Positions 24,638 to 37,199 of a DNA stretch of 64,000 bases are shown in pieces (the stretch's first letter is position 1; each line of letters starts with the position of its first letter). Under the pieces are notes generated by a model. The model ran no database searches and was not told the origin of the DNA. It saw only the letters and a program-made list of their open reading frames with translations. A program made the position numbers and the translations under genes. The DNA comes from Mytilus trossulus. Taxonomy: Eukaryota > Mollusca > Bivalvia > Mytilida > Mytilidae. The DNA lies in contig NC_086375.1 in assembly GCF_036588685.1 (NCBI RefSeq), positions 47,438,955-47,502,954 of the forward strand, written 5' to 3'.

Positions 24638-25475
24638 TTATTTTCTCAGAATTCTTTGGATAATGTTCTTCCTTTTCTTGTGTTTCAGAGCTGCCAACAA
24701 GACATTTTGAAACACTTCATGTCCACAATTTTTATTTAAAGCGGAAGAGTCAACAAAAGCATCGGCTTGTATTTGTTTAGCGAATTCAAGTCCTTCTTCT
24801 TTTGTTACTGGGATATCTTCATCAAAGTTCAACGAATTCCTTTGATCAGCATGAGTAGCTACAAGAACGATTGGGAATTTATGTCCAAGAAAACTCTGAA
24901 TTTCTGGAAGCCACGTGTCTTTTATATTTTGAAATGATTTTCGGTCTGTTGCACTGTAGCACAAAACAAAAACATCACTGTCTTTGTATGCAAAATGTCT
25001 TAAATCTTTGTGTTCATTCTGAAAATACAAAATAAAAGGAATATTAAGTAATTGGTACATTTTAATACTATCTGGCATATTATTAACAACAAGTATTGTA
25101 AGTTGGATTGTTATCTACAAAATTTCTTTTTTTTTAACTTTATAATTAAAAATCACGGCCATTTAAAAGTGAATATGACATATTAAACCTTGCATGACAA
25201 ATAACTTTCAAATGCAGAAAGTCAATAATCAAAAAATAAAACTAAAACACAAAAAGTCAAGAATTTTCATTTACCTGACAAGAGCAGTCGAAAATTCCAA
25301 TAGTGTGCGTCTCGTTTCTCTTCATTGAGACTGTGGCTGCGTAACTATCAAATACAGTAGTATCATCTGTTCTCTGAAGCTTCTTACAGCAGAATCTAGC
25401 CAAGGATGTCTTGCCAGTTGTTTTATCTCCTACCAGTGTACATTGTACAATACGTTTCTCTTCTGCTACAACCAT
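24638..25475 (-). CDS. RG-A: divergent Rho-like small GTPase, no CAAX box
   Basis: Two exons: 25475-25275 (67 codons) and 25018-24638 (126 codons plus TAA), giving 193 aa. The 256-bp intron has a GT donor (CAG/GTAAAT) and an acceptor after TTTTCAG, phase 0. Visible motifs are P-loop GDKTTGKT (residues 16-23), switch I Thr in TTVFD (about 40), G3 as DCSCQ (63-67), G4 as THAD (122-125) and G5 as SSA. The blocks around FAYKDSDVFVLCYS and TWLPEI follow Rho/Rac order. The Rho insert between G4 and G5 is shortened, and the tail is basic (KHKKRKN then QRILRK) without a prenylation Cys. Oddities: Lys18 sits at the Gly12 position, and Ser-Cys replace the Ala59-Gly60 pair, so normal nucleotide cycling is doubtful. 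This is the most divergent member of the cluster. The frame is intact, so I call it a gene, possibly a pseudo-GTPase. An AATAAA signal on this strand lies at about 24376-24381. Confidence 0.85.
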
Positions 25476-25541
25476 TGTTAATTTGTGAAGTGATTAGTAG
25501 TAAGTATAAATGTGTTATGATCAAATGTAGTGATCAATGTC

Positions 25542-25550
25542 ATATTTATA
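25542..25550 (-). promoter_or_regulatory. TATA box of RG-A
   Basis: On the minus strand the sequence reads GGGTATAAATATGAC, about 70 bp before the RG-A ATG. The same spacing is seen in the other members of the cluster, which supports its use. Confidence 0.55.
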
Positions 25551-25619
25551 CCCTTGACCAACTCACTGTTGGTTTATACCTCCAGCAAGGCTGATATTGT
25601 TTTTATTTTTACCATAGAG

Positions 25620-28600
25620 TCAACACCCCTAGCTGAGTGGTTTTCAATAGCTTTGTGTTGGTTTTTCTCCTACAGAACATTATCCAATGTGTCATTTAAT
25701 AGATATATATGTAAAAGAGAAGTGTTTCACGTCATTAATCCCTTTGAACCTAGTTAATACCTTACTAACAGAGCTTTAGATATTAATAATTGGAATACAA
25801 TATGACATCTTTAGGGTATTGGGTATATACTTCCCAAGATCAATGCAGGGGGACAACTAGTGCAAAATCGCTCTCACAAGTAAAATGCAATGCAATCATG
25901 CCGGAGGGATAGAAATTTGATATAGAAATGAAAACAAATATCACTAAATTTGGTTTTAATAATATAGTGTGTAGTCTGGACACATTATATCACAAAATTC
26001 CAATCTCTGCCCACTGGTCAACTAAAATGAATGATAAAGATACACATAATAAAAACAATTATGTTACAAATTTAAAGTTGGAAAAAAACATGTTTTTCGA
26101 GGTTAATTTTACCAACTATTTATTAAAAAAGGAATTTTTACAATTATTATCAAATGGATTTTGTTTATTTGCAAATGTGTGCTTTTTCCCCGTAGCTTTA
26201 TATGAATAAATGTTCATGCAATAACGAAATCTGGTACTTTGAGATTTGCTTCCATATTTGATCCGTTACTTTGATAGATTGTCATTGGAATCGCAGCATT
26301 TTTATAAAACATTAAAAAAAAATCATCAACAAAAAACACTTTTTACCTTAAATATATAAAAAATCAAGAATACATTTTATGTTTTCGACCAAGAGCTTTT
26401 GCATCAACATTTTAGATGATCATACATAATTTGGGATAAAACTTTTTCAATGCCAAAATATTTCTCTTGGATTTAGTATACCGATGAAATGAAGCAATGT
26501 CATTTTATATGAAATGAGATTCTTTTCACAGGTTCTGCATTTCTAGTCAAAACTTCATTCTGTGTTCGACAAACTCCATTTGATGCCAAAAATGTCTGCA
26601 CAAAACTCTCTCTTCACATAATGCGCTACTGTCTTTACATCAGCCTTCTAGAGCAATTTAACTTAAGGACACCCAAAGATATATATATATATATATATAC
26701 GTTTGGCCCACATAGCTTGGTTTAATTTTTAAGTACATAATAATAACATGTAAGGAATACGTAAACGATTGATGATATATCAATGTTGATAAAGTGTACA
26801 TTTTACTCCTTCCACTCATAACTTACACAATGCTCTTTTTAAATAGGTGTACTTTTAAGGGTACATTTTCTTTGTTGTAAAGATAAAAACATGATGGACT
26901 ATAGATTGATGGAGATTCGGAAACTGGTATTACTGTCCTTGTTTTTGGTAAATAAACATATCAGTTTTATTGACAGTATGTGCCAGGTCTCAGCTGGGGT
27001 GGTATACATTCCACGCTTTTGTTTTAATATATTTAAAGTATTCTATTGTATCTATAGGTTGACCTATGTGTATCCAAATCAAATGTCAACTTGAAGACAG
27101 TATGTCTATAGAAGGAATTCGATATGACCCTATTTATATGTTCCACAAACTACGTGAACTTGAAAACAAAGTATTAATGATCTTTGTTTCAACAAATAGA
27201 ACTGTTTATAATTAGAAACATTATTGTTATTTTTAGGTTTAAATTTATTCAAAGTTAACGACGTACAACTAATTATATAAGGGTTAATGATCTGCTGACA
27301 ACAACAGTTTTTTCAGCAGTAAATAGGAAATTTTCCTGTTCTTTTTATAAAAATGATGAGTGCTTCGAGGTCTTTGTGACATATAGAAGCAACTAGGACT
27401 TTTTCATATTGAAAATAACAAACACAAAACACGTTGATATGTAGGATTTTTATACCACTGAAGTGATCATGAAATAAATATATCCAAGGTCTCCTACATA
27501 CGATAGAACCCGTTTCAATAAGTAGAAACTGAATCTGAAAGTGCAGACGGAATAAATGATTTTAAAAATAGGCAAATTTTTAAAATTATTTAGTAGAACC
27601 TACAAAAAACATGTAACACGAAAATTTCCATTCAGGACACTTGGCAAGGACCTGTTTTCGGCAGTCGAATATGGTTTACAATGGTTGATAATCATTATTT
27701 AAACCGTTTTTTTGTATTATATTGGGATGGTGATTGGTATAATCGCTTATTTTTTTTATATGAATATGAATCATACTGATAACTTCTATAATATATAATT
27801 TATTAAACGTTTCTTTACAACTCAATGCGGCTTGCCATTGTATCCAATTGAGAGAAAGATGTTCTATCTATAATTTGCTGTTCCAAAACATTGATATAAA
27901 TGTGTAGAACAAACCCATCAAAAGAAGACAGAAAACATTGAGTAACAAGGGTGGAGACGAAAACACACACAGAAAGTCGAAGAAAGATCAATATCCAAAA
28001 ACGGGTGCTCCGGAAGGGTTAAAAGTACCTGCTTAATTAGTTACTCGACATAACAGCTGTCTCTTTTAATATCATTGTTTTCTATATGTAGGAGTTTATT
28101 CAGACCATGACCTGTAAAGAGGGTATTTTCACTGAATGCATTCAGTCAAAGCCTCTACAAGAAGTTTTAAAATATTTCAATATAAATAAACATAAGAAAA
28201 ATATGTGGAGAGGTTATTTAGATAACTCGAATAATTCAATTCCTCTCCGTGTCCGATTTCCTTAGCGGAATATAACGACTGAATTACTCGGGCTATTATC
28301 TAGATATCATTGTGAAGAGTACGTTTAGGAACTGCAGTATACACAAACAAATGGTGCTCAGGGATCAAAGAAGTTCTTTTGATATGAAATATTTCCAAGC
28401 ATGTTTTTTAAATGCTTGCAGTCTTCCAAATGCAATATTTAACTAATTTCGTAGACGTCGTTACTATGAATTTATTTTTGTGAGAATTAGAAACTTAAAC
28501 TTTACCAGCATCATACTTTCATTCTGGTCTATATTATATTTTATGTTACGTTCTATTTTGAGTTGGTCACGATTAATGAGAACCGTCTGGTCTTTAGGTC

Positions 28601-29624
28601 AGTAGTTTCATCTATCTTTTTTTTACTTACATCTAAAGTCGACGACCTCATTCCCTATTATTAATATCATTTACTGTAACCTGCCCTGGAAAGCCTGTAC
28701 ATTGACCCAGGCAGCGACACCTTTAAGTGGCTAATATAGCACCTTTATCTTTAACTTTGATACATTGTAAGAAATACGATAAATGATATATAAATATTTA
28801 CACGATCACTTGCTTTTTAAATATCCAATATCCTCTAGACTTGTGTATTTATCTTATTAAGTGACCGAATTTCAAAAACAATAAATCTCACGGTGTAACA
28901 CCTTAAAAAAACCTAGCATGAAAAAGCTTTTAATAGGTAATTGAACTAAATTAAAATATAAAAAGAGTTACAGTGTCCGATCTGAAGCTTAATGTGTTAA
29001 AAGTATGTTTGATTTAACACAGAAAAAGATAATTTGGGGTTTCAATTTCATTAATTAAAATCATAGAACACCTACAGCAACGCCCATGTGAAAATTCACC
29101 ATCAAATTTGGGCTAAGACCTATATTAAAATAACACTGCATGCTTCCATTACAGAAGAGCACAGTAATAAGTCAATGTTTCTTAAAATATCGCCTAGCTT
29201 ATCAAATAAGAGTTTTAGATGAACTTATTCTTTATTTGTTTATAAGGTACTCACTTTTTCCATCTCTTTCAATTCAATAATGATACTTATAACAAATAAA
29301 AAAGATATATAAAATGCAAAATATACTAATACCATGACCGTTGTTTTTCAAACGATGAGGGTAAAGTTTGAAAAACACCCCAAAAATTATAAAAAACACT
29401 TACGAAAAAATGATGAAAAATAAACACAGCATTATTCAGACGCAACGCATGAGAACTTTATCACATAGTCTTGAAAGATGTCATTTGAATAAATTGTTTT
29501 AGACGCACAAAATGTATACAGTGTAATTGTATTTACTATAGCACGGTAAAATTAAAATTTGCTGTTACAAAATATTAGAAAGTATTATAAATTAAGGAAT
29601 GTATCTGCCTAATGCAAAGCTCTG
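25620..29624. other. Gene-poor spacer
   Basis: AT-rich spacer with an (AT)n tract. Open frames of up to 93 codons (25928-26209) have low-complexity AT-rich composition and no recognised motif. Confidence 0.45.
26681..26699. repeat. (AT)n microsatellite
   Basis: About nine AT units in a row. Confidence 0.8.
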
Positions 29625-29848
29625 ATTCCTTTCACGGATTTGGCTATACTTTTTGGACTTTTTGGATTATAGCACTTCATCTTTTATATAAGCTTTGGAT
29701 TTCAAATATGTTGGCCACGAGCATCACTGAAGAGACATGTATTGTCGAAATGCGCATCTGGTGCAAGAAAATTGGTACCGTTAATTTTATTACCGCTGCT
29801 GTCAGATGGCCAATATATTAGTCCCCGAGTGTATCTTCATCTCAGTGC
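29625..29848 (+). repeat. Dispersed repeat, R4-related
   Basis: GCCACGAGCATCACTGAAGA, GAAATGCGCATCTGGTGCAA and GGTACCGTTAATTTTATTAC parallel the R4 end block (cgtcactgatgagtc, acgcgcgtctgg) with a different sequence. I treat it as a sister family. Confidence 0.5.
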
Positions 29849-30184
29849 CTAGTGCTTTGGTACTGAAATGATTAACAGCATATTGTTCTAAAGAATAAAA
29901 CACTACCAAGAGACCATGACATTAAACAATCACATTTTTCTCTTACTGTTCATGACGTCCTTACATTAAATCCATTGGATGTTGGATGTGTACTGGTTGA
30001 TAATTTAGTCTTAGATGCATGCTTTTTTTTTCATTGGTTGTCATTGTCTTTGAACCAGCTGTCATTATTTGCGAGTACTATCAGATCTTGGTGTCTTTTT
30101 GATGTTGGGATGTACAAGTACAGCCACGTCTACTCTGTGTTTTTTTTGTTACATGTTTTTCTATTTGTACCTACCTAATGAGTT

Positions 30185-30598
30185 AAACCTTTTTAGTTGA
30201 TTTATATAGTTCGTTCATAGGTTGTTCTGTTACACCAATGTCATATTTGGGAGAGGGTTGGATCCCACTAACATGTTTAAACCTGCCACATTATAAATGG
30301 TTGTACTGTCCCCAAGTCAGAAGCCTTTAATTCAGTGGCTGTCGTTTGGTGTTGAGTTGCATATTTGTTTTTGTTTGTTTCTCATTTTTTGTACATAAGT
30401 TGGGCCGTTAGTTTTCTCGTTTGAATTGTTTAACATTCTTCATATCTGGGCCTGTTATAGGTGCCTATGCGGTATTGGTTTTGCTCATTGTTAAAAGCCG
30501 TACAGTGACCTATAGTTGTTGATTTCTGTGACATTTGTTCTCTTGTGAAGAGTTGTCTCATAGGCAACAACACTACATCTTCTCTTATATTAATAAGA
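30185..30598 (+). repeat. Dispersed repeat family R6 copy, long
   Basis: GGTTGTTCTGTTACACCAAT, GAGAGGGTTGGATCCCACTA, CCCCAAGTCAGAAGCC, GTTAAAAGCCGTACAGTGAC and TTGTCTCATAGGCAACAACA in order. Confidence 0.65.
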
Positions 30599-30851
30599 GC
30601 TATTGTTTCGTACGGTTGGAATTTTGACTTTTATTCCATTGTCTTTACAATTTTAATCTTGCAAATGGGTTTAAGCTATCCTACTTTTAGAAGATATTTC
30701 GTATTCTTAAAAGTTCTACAGAACCTGGAGTTTACTTTTTGTTTTAAATGAAATTCCTTTTTATAAAATGCACTTTGACGTGTTTATATATGATTCTTAA
30801 TTTGCAAAAACAGACAAAAACCAATTTTGGTTATGGCAAATATTATACAAC

Positions 30852-31215
30852 CAAGAGGATCGACGCCTCTGCTGGTCAAAGTTTCCTACCCAAGGATATA
30901 ACAAGCTTACTACTCCATGGTAGTAGATGTAGTCAACACTTTTATGAATTATCACTGGTTTGGTTATATTTATTGTTTACAAAACGTTGAATTGTTCGAA
31001 CGATTTCCAATGTAGGAATATTACCTATAAGTAAGCTGTATGTTGGCAAAACTTTTTTTGCAATTTTGGGTTTTTACAATGTTCTTCAATTTCGTACTTT
31101 ATTTAGCCTATACATTTTTTTATTTTGTCGTCACTGATGAGTCTTTTGGAGACGAAATGTACGTTTGCATGGTGTACACAGTTAAAAGTTCGGAATCTTT
31201 GATGAGTTTATCAAC
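30852..31215 (+). repeat. Dispersed repeat family R4 copy, diverged
   Basis: ATCGACGCCTCTGCTGG, CAATGTTCTTCAATTTCGTA and GTCACTGATGAGTCTTTTGG then GACGAAATGTACGTTTGC preserve the order middle, CTCTTCAAC block, end block. Confidence 0.55.
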
Positions 31216-32425
31216 TGATTTGTTGTTCTTTCGACAATTTTTTGGAAATTTAAAGCCAGTGTGAACTTTGGAACTTTCTAACGTATCTCAGGAGGGGAAA
31301 ATGTTTAGAAACTAGAAGGTGGATTCCCGGTTTTAAAGTGTTATTATTCCGCGCTGATCATCATTTTGTGTGCATAAACATTGTGTACATTATACTGTTA
31401 TCGTGTCAATGAAATTTATTAATGTGAAAATTTGGTAATTTGGCACACCTGAAACCGAGATTATATAATATGATACGTAAAAGGAAATGCACTTTTTGTT
31501 ATTCAACGTTTTTAATTTCTGTATTTTAAAAAACAAATTTTACATAAGACACACATAATGTAAAATTGATTCGAAGTTTCATCATAATTCATAAATGGTT
31601 AGTAATAGAAGTAGGAATTGAAAAAGGCAAAGAAATTAAATACAAGAATAAAAACTGAATGAGCTGGGGACATATGTCAATGAGACAGCAATCCAACGAT
31701 ACTTAAAAGCCATAAACAAGACATAGATCTAGAGATTATCAAAAGTGTCACCACAATATATCAAGCTCTAAATCGACAAAGAATAAAAAGCCTCAGTGGT
31801 GCAGTGTGCATGAATTCAATATCGACCATCGAAGAACTGTTATCAATAAATAAACACACATACACACCATAAGTGTACAAATAACTACGTGAGAAGGGAT
31901 ATTGTCGAGCTACAGAAGAAAAAGCTAACACTACTGAAACTGCAACACCCGGCTTCTTTTTTCTCAATGGACATATCCAACAAATAAAAAATCCTGTATT
32001 GTGAGGGGGAACTGTATAGTCTAATACATTAATCTCAAATTAACTTTGAATTTTCATTATTATTATTTTTTTATTTACTCAATTGTTACTCTGCTGAAGT
32101 GCGATGAGTCTCTTTTATTACTTTTAATTTTCTACAAGGTCAAAATATTCCATTATGTTAGTCTATTCTATGATTACGTGCATCATACATGTAGAAATTA
32201 AAATACGTCTTAAATAAACAGCCCTTATGAAATGTCTTTTGGCAGTGAGGCGTACTAATGCTTAAATTACATAATATCAAAAATGAATCTTCAAATTATG
32301 TCTTTGCTCAAGCAGTTTGCATGTTTGAGATATAATCTAATTGTCATCAGAATTTCATTTCAGATGGCTGGTTCACATAGAAAATAAAACAGGATAGATA
32401 TTCAATTTGATACACATATTTATAC
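31216..32425. other. Spacer between repeats and RG-B 3' end
   Basis: No gene. A short R2-like piece (ATGTCAATGAGACAGCAATC) lies at about 31673. Confidence 0.45.
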
Positions 32426-32646
32426 TTTATTTAATAACATAATATGACTAGAAGTTGTAGATTTCCACGTAATGTGCATACATACATAGATAAAATATAA
32501 TAGCACACTGTAATATATATAAATATTGTTATATAATTTCAACTTTTTAATGAGTATTTACATCTCCTCTAAAGCGTTAAAATTTGAACATGCAATAATA
32601 CTTGAAAGACATATGGCATAATTTCAGCTGTTCTGTGTTCTAAGAT

Positions 32647-34888
32647 TTATTTTCTTATCAGCCTTTTTACAATGTTTGATTTAGACTTTTTGTGTTTAAG
32701 CACTGATTGAATAGAATATTCGAACACTTTTGGAATTCCTCTCCTTGACACAGACGAACATTCTGTGAAATGATCTGCACCAATCTCGTCTGCTAATTCT
32801 AGTCCTTCAAATTTTGAAATTGTTTCTTCTCCTGTTTGTCCACGACTGTCTGATTGTGTCGCCACAAGAATAACTGGCTTCTTTCCCGCCACTTTCCTTA
32901 TCTCTGGCAGCCAGAATGTTCTTACACTGTCAAAGGATTCTCTATCTGTAACACTGTAACACACCACAAAAACATCTGTGTCTTTGTAATGTGAACATCT
33001 TATTTCATTATTTTCATGCTGCAATGAAAAATAAAAACACTAATTCAATATGTACAAGCATCTGATATAGAAAATTTCCAGCTTCCATTTATAACCCCGC
33101 CTCATTCTGCAAACTCTGTCTCAAGTCAAGCGGCTGTTTGATGCTGTTTATCATATTTGTTTTTTGTTCATTGTTAATCAGGTCTTAAGTTTTGAATTGT
33201 TTGGATTTGTCATTTAAGGGTCTTTTAAAGCTGACTCTGTGGTATGGGTTTTGTTCATTGTTGAAGGCCATACGATGACAAGTTATCTACGACTATGTCA
33301 TTTGGTCTCTGTTTGGGATTTGTCTCATTGGCAATCATATCACATCTTTCTATATCTATATTATTCAAATGTTAGAAAACTGTATTTGCAAAATGAAGCG
33401 AAATCCTTTTAATATTCAAAAAAATGTCGTGATCTTCCTTGTATTTCAAGAATGAAGCACAATTCGAAACCAGACTTAATAAATACTTAAAAGTATCAGA
33501 TATTAAAACTTATACAAAAACATATAGTATATTTATCGAATGAGTAAGCACAAGATGCAGATGATATTAGATAGTCAAAATGCTCAGAGCAAAATATCTT
33601 AAAATCAAAACAGGACGTACTTTAAAATGGTGACGTCAACTAATAGAAAAGTGAATGTGAAACATGTTTGGAGACAAGAAATATAATCCAACATTTTTTT
33701 AAATATATTATTTAAGTCGCCATACAAATTAAGCGTAATAAGCATACGAGATTTATTTAAAGTTGGGTATACACATAAAAATACAATATAAGCTTCATCT
33801 AATAAATCTGAAACTGACAAAACTTTTAAAGCATATTAAGTCCAATTTCATGAGTTTTTCTGTAGCCAAATAGTTCAGTGAAAAGATCAGGAAAAGCCAA
33901 TGTTCTTATCTCCGAGGTAAACTTTTTTTCTCTTCAAACGTCATATAAATCTGTAGCCTTACATGTAGCTACGTGGTACAATCTGTTTGCAAAATGGTGG
34001 CTTGATAATTGAACATAATTTGTCAATTTTGTTATAAGTTTGCTCGAAGTCATATTATTATCTTCAAATGTAACAATCAAACATCAAACGAAAATATAAT
34101 GACCAAGCTCCCGCTAGAAGCGCACAAAAGGAAAGCGCTAACTCACAAAGTTATTTTCAAAAGTAAACTAACTAGATCTGAAGTCCTGTTTTCCTTTTCA
34201 GTCACAATATACAAAAATTCAAGTCAACTAAAGTTAAAGATAACAATCAACAACAGAATGAATTTATAAAGTTGGATTTTATAAGATTAAGTAAGCCTGC
34301 GGTTCTCACAATTACAATTAGAAGTAAAAAGACTGAAATATATTTTTAAGTTATCAAAACTGAAACTCAAAATGTAAAATCCTCTGTTTCATCTATTTGA
34401 AAATGAAAATAATAAGATCGTGTAACACTTTCCTGAATCACAATTCAACAGGAACATTTAGATCCAAATGCTTAAATGTACAGTTATACATACCTTCTAA
34501 AAAAGAGGCATAAGATGTCAAAGGGAGAACCAAAATTCATGTGTCAGGTTTTAGAGCTTTACGACAAAAAGGGTTCTAATATGAATAACGAAAACCAATG
34601 TTAATCATACTGGCGGAATAAAAATACAAACATAACAAAAACTCTGTTAAAAGAGTATTTACAATTACTTCTTTTAATAATGCTTACCTCTCCCGTACAA
34701 TCTGATATGCTAACGGTGTAATTAACTCCTATGAAAGAGGCATCTCCTGAATAACTGTCAGATATTGTAGCAACATAGTCTCCAGGAGTAGACTGTTCAA
34801 TAAAACTCTTGATTATAGAAGACTTCCCTACCATACCATCACCAACGATACAACATTGTATTGTTTGTTCCATCACAGTCAAAACCAT
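32647..34888 (-). CDS. RG-B: Rho-like small GTPase with Glu at the Gln61 position
   Basis: Two exons: 34888-34688 (67 codons) and 33018-32647 (123 codons plus TAA), 190 aa. The 1669-bp phase-0 intron (GAG/GTAAGC donor, TTGCAG acceptor) is the longest in the cluster and contains a dispersed repeat at about 33098-33365. Motifs are P-loop GDGMVGKS (16-23), switch I YVATISD, G3 DCTGE (63-67), G4 TQSD (121-124) and G5 CSS. The second exon begins HENNEIRCSHYKDTDVFVVCYS, matching the switch II and beta-4 region of Rho proteins. The C-terminus is basic (KHKKSKSN then KRLIRK) with no CAAX. Glu67 replaces the catalytic Gln and Cys-Thr replace the usual Thr-Ala, while Gly12-equivalent and G4 are normal. 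It probably still binds GTP, but its hydrolysis rate is uncertain. I chose the upstream ATG because it aligns in length with RG-A; a second in-frame ATG lies five codons in. An AATAAA signal lies at about 32426-32431. Confidence 0.88.
33098..33365 (+). repeat. R6 copy inside the RG-B intron
   Basis: GGTATGGGTTTTGTTCATTG, AAGGCCATACGATGACAAGT and TGTCTCATTGGCAATCATAT. It contributes about 270 bp of the long RG-B intron, in antisense orientation to the gene. Confidence 0.55.
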
Positions 34889-34937
34889 AGTAACGATATG
34901 GTAACTATGAATTGTCTTATTACTCTCTCATTAGACT

Positions 34938-34946
34938 GTTATATAC
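34938..34946 (-). promoter_or_regulatory. TATA box of RG-B
   Basis: The minus strand reads TTGTATATAACAG about 50-58 bp upstream of the ATG, in the position shared by the other cluster promoters. Confidence 0.45.
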
Positions 34947-34959
34947 AATGTTATAAGAA

Positions 34960-35935
34960 AAACTGTATAGGAGATGTTTTGTAGTCCGGTTAAATACAGC
35001 TTGACTTGCCGCTTCGTCGTATGTAAATGATTAAGTAGGTGTCTACTTTATTTTTGATACAGGTAAAATAGGTTCACAACTTACTTATTGAGAGTATTAT
35101 CTTCCTTATTGAACCTTGGAAAGGAGTATTATTGTTGACATTATCAACCTCTTTGTCCAAACCACTAAGGTAGAAATTTGGTTTTAAAAAATCTTTTACA
35201 TCTTTAAGGCATTTAGACGAAATTAAAACCACAAAAGTATGTGTCCTAAATTGCAAAGTCACTGAAAATAAAATTTTCCGTAATAACACTAAAAGGATAA
35301 TTGGTACACGTTAAATGTGTTTTAACACTTTAAAGGTGACACCGGTGACAGGTGACGGTACATTATAATCTCAAACGACAAAGAAATCGAACGATGTCAG
35401 CATTTTAATTTCACCGAATTATCGAAAAGTATTTCAATTACTGTCGCTGAAGAATTTAAAATTGTTACGATTTTATTTTATGTGCTGCAACTCAATTAAA
35501 TAAATCATTGATGTTTGGTAACATTTTAGACTAAACAGGGAGCTACTATGCAAATTTCAAGAAAGTATACGTTTGCTCTAACAGTGTGCATCAATGGTGC
35601 TTTCAGCATAAAATATATTTGTTGTCAACATCTGTACATTTACATAAAAATGAGATGAGGTAGGTATGTCATAGAGCCACTTTTCCACCAACCCAAAGGA
35701 AATGGATGTGGGCCAGTTTATGCCACCTTACGGCCTTCAACAATGCAAAAAAAAAACAATCCCGTTTAATAAGCTAGATAAAGTCACAACATTTTAATGT
35801 GAAAAATACAAACGAGGAAACCGACAACCTGATTTAAACTAGAACAAAATCGGATAGACAGCAATCAACCAGTGAAATATAAGCCTCAATTTCGGACAGT
35901 CAAATACAAATGTGAGGATCAGTAAACAAATCAGA
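34960..35935. other. No gene seen upstream of RG-B
   Basis: Sequence beyond the RG-B TATA box has stops in all frames and no repeat I can place. Confidence 0.45.
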
Positions 35936-36222
35936 CTAAAAATGTGTCTAATTGCCAAATGAGAACACTCTCAAACAGAGACCAAATGGCATAAAAGTAA
36001 AAAAAAAAACGTGACCGTACGGAATTAACAATGAGCAAAGTCCTTATCACAAAGTAAGCTATAAAAGGCTCCAAAGTAAAATATGTTAAAAAAAATAGAC
36101 GAGAAAACTAACGGCCTGATTTATGTACAAAACAATAGAGGAAAACACATATCATAAACAGCAACACACAACGAAAGAACCACTGAGTAACAGGCTCCTG
36201 ACTTGGGACAGTAACATAAAAC
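35936..36222 (-). repeat. R6 copy, inverted
   Basis: ACGGAATTAACAATGAGCAA, GAAAACTAACGGCCTGATTT and CAGGCTCCTGACTTGGGACA are reverse complements of the R6 landmarks. Confidence 0.55.
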
Positions 36223-36569
36223 AATCATTTGGAAATGCTTGACTCATTAGATCTCCATGAAGCAAAACATGATTAACAAAAAGACAAAATACACAAATTA
36301 CAGATCTTTTCCTTAGTATGCATGACATATTTTTGTTTTGAATCAATTAAACAACAAACTAATTAATCAATCAGTTGGTTTCTGATCAGAAATAACACAA
36401 AATTCTGTGCTCCGAGCCTAATGTTATCGTTTAAATGGATAAAAGTTCCAGCCTAGCTGGTCTTGTTAAAAGGTGTCGTTTTTGTTTTGTCTATATATTT
36501 TTTTACTTACTTCCAGCATACTGATAATATAAAGACAAGAACTGAATTCGTGATAATATAAATGCAAAG

Positions 36570-37190
36570 GACCTGATATCGTGTTCAAAACAATTGCCGG
36601 TCTGCATTACCAGATGCCTTTAACAGCAATGCTCGACACCAATAGTATGGAAACATATCTATAATACTAAAATTACGAGGTCCAATTTGTCAGCCGTCAT
36701 CACGTAAAAACGATGAATCAAAGAATTCAACCTTATATATAACTAATATAGTACAATAGTGTTGATTAAAAATTACACCACTCCAGGCCCATTTGTTTTC
36801 CACGTAATTAATACTGCCAATAAATAAGAAGTTCCGAGTCGAGTCCGACACCGATACCAATAGTATATTCAACTGTTACCTATTCCTACATGATCTGTAT
36901 GTTCCGCATTTGACAGGCGTGTAACGGTGTATTTAGAATTTTGCTGTATACTGTTAAAAAGTACTCCACGGCCCTTTTGTTTTGCAAATTAATAATATTA
37001 CCAATAATTGATAGGTTCCAGGTCGACGGGTTCAACTTGTTCAAACAGAAAGATTTTGAAAACAGAGAAAACTGTGCATCTTATAATCGGCATGACTTGA
37101 TCAGATGACAATACCAATACTAAAATAAGGCATACGCATAGTTATATACTTTGATTCAGTCACGGACCCGCAATATCACGGGTGTGTTCT
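36570..37190. repeat. Diverged tandem duplication of about 190 bp
   Basis: CCATTTGTTTTCCACGTAAT, TACTGCCAATAAATAAGAAG and TTCCGAGTCGAG (36790-36845) recur as CCTTTTGTTTTGCAAATTAA, ATTACCAATAATTGATAGG and TTCCAGGTCGACGG (36970-37030). No coding potential is seen. Confidence 0.45.
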
Positions 37191-37199
37191 AGTAATATT

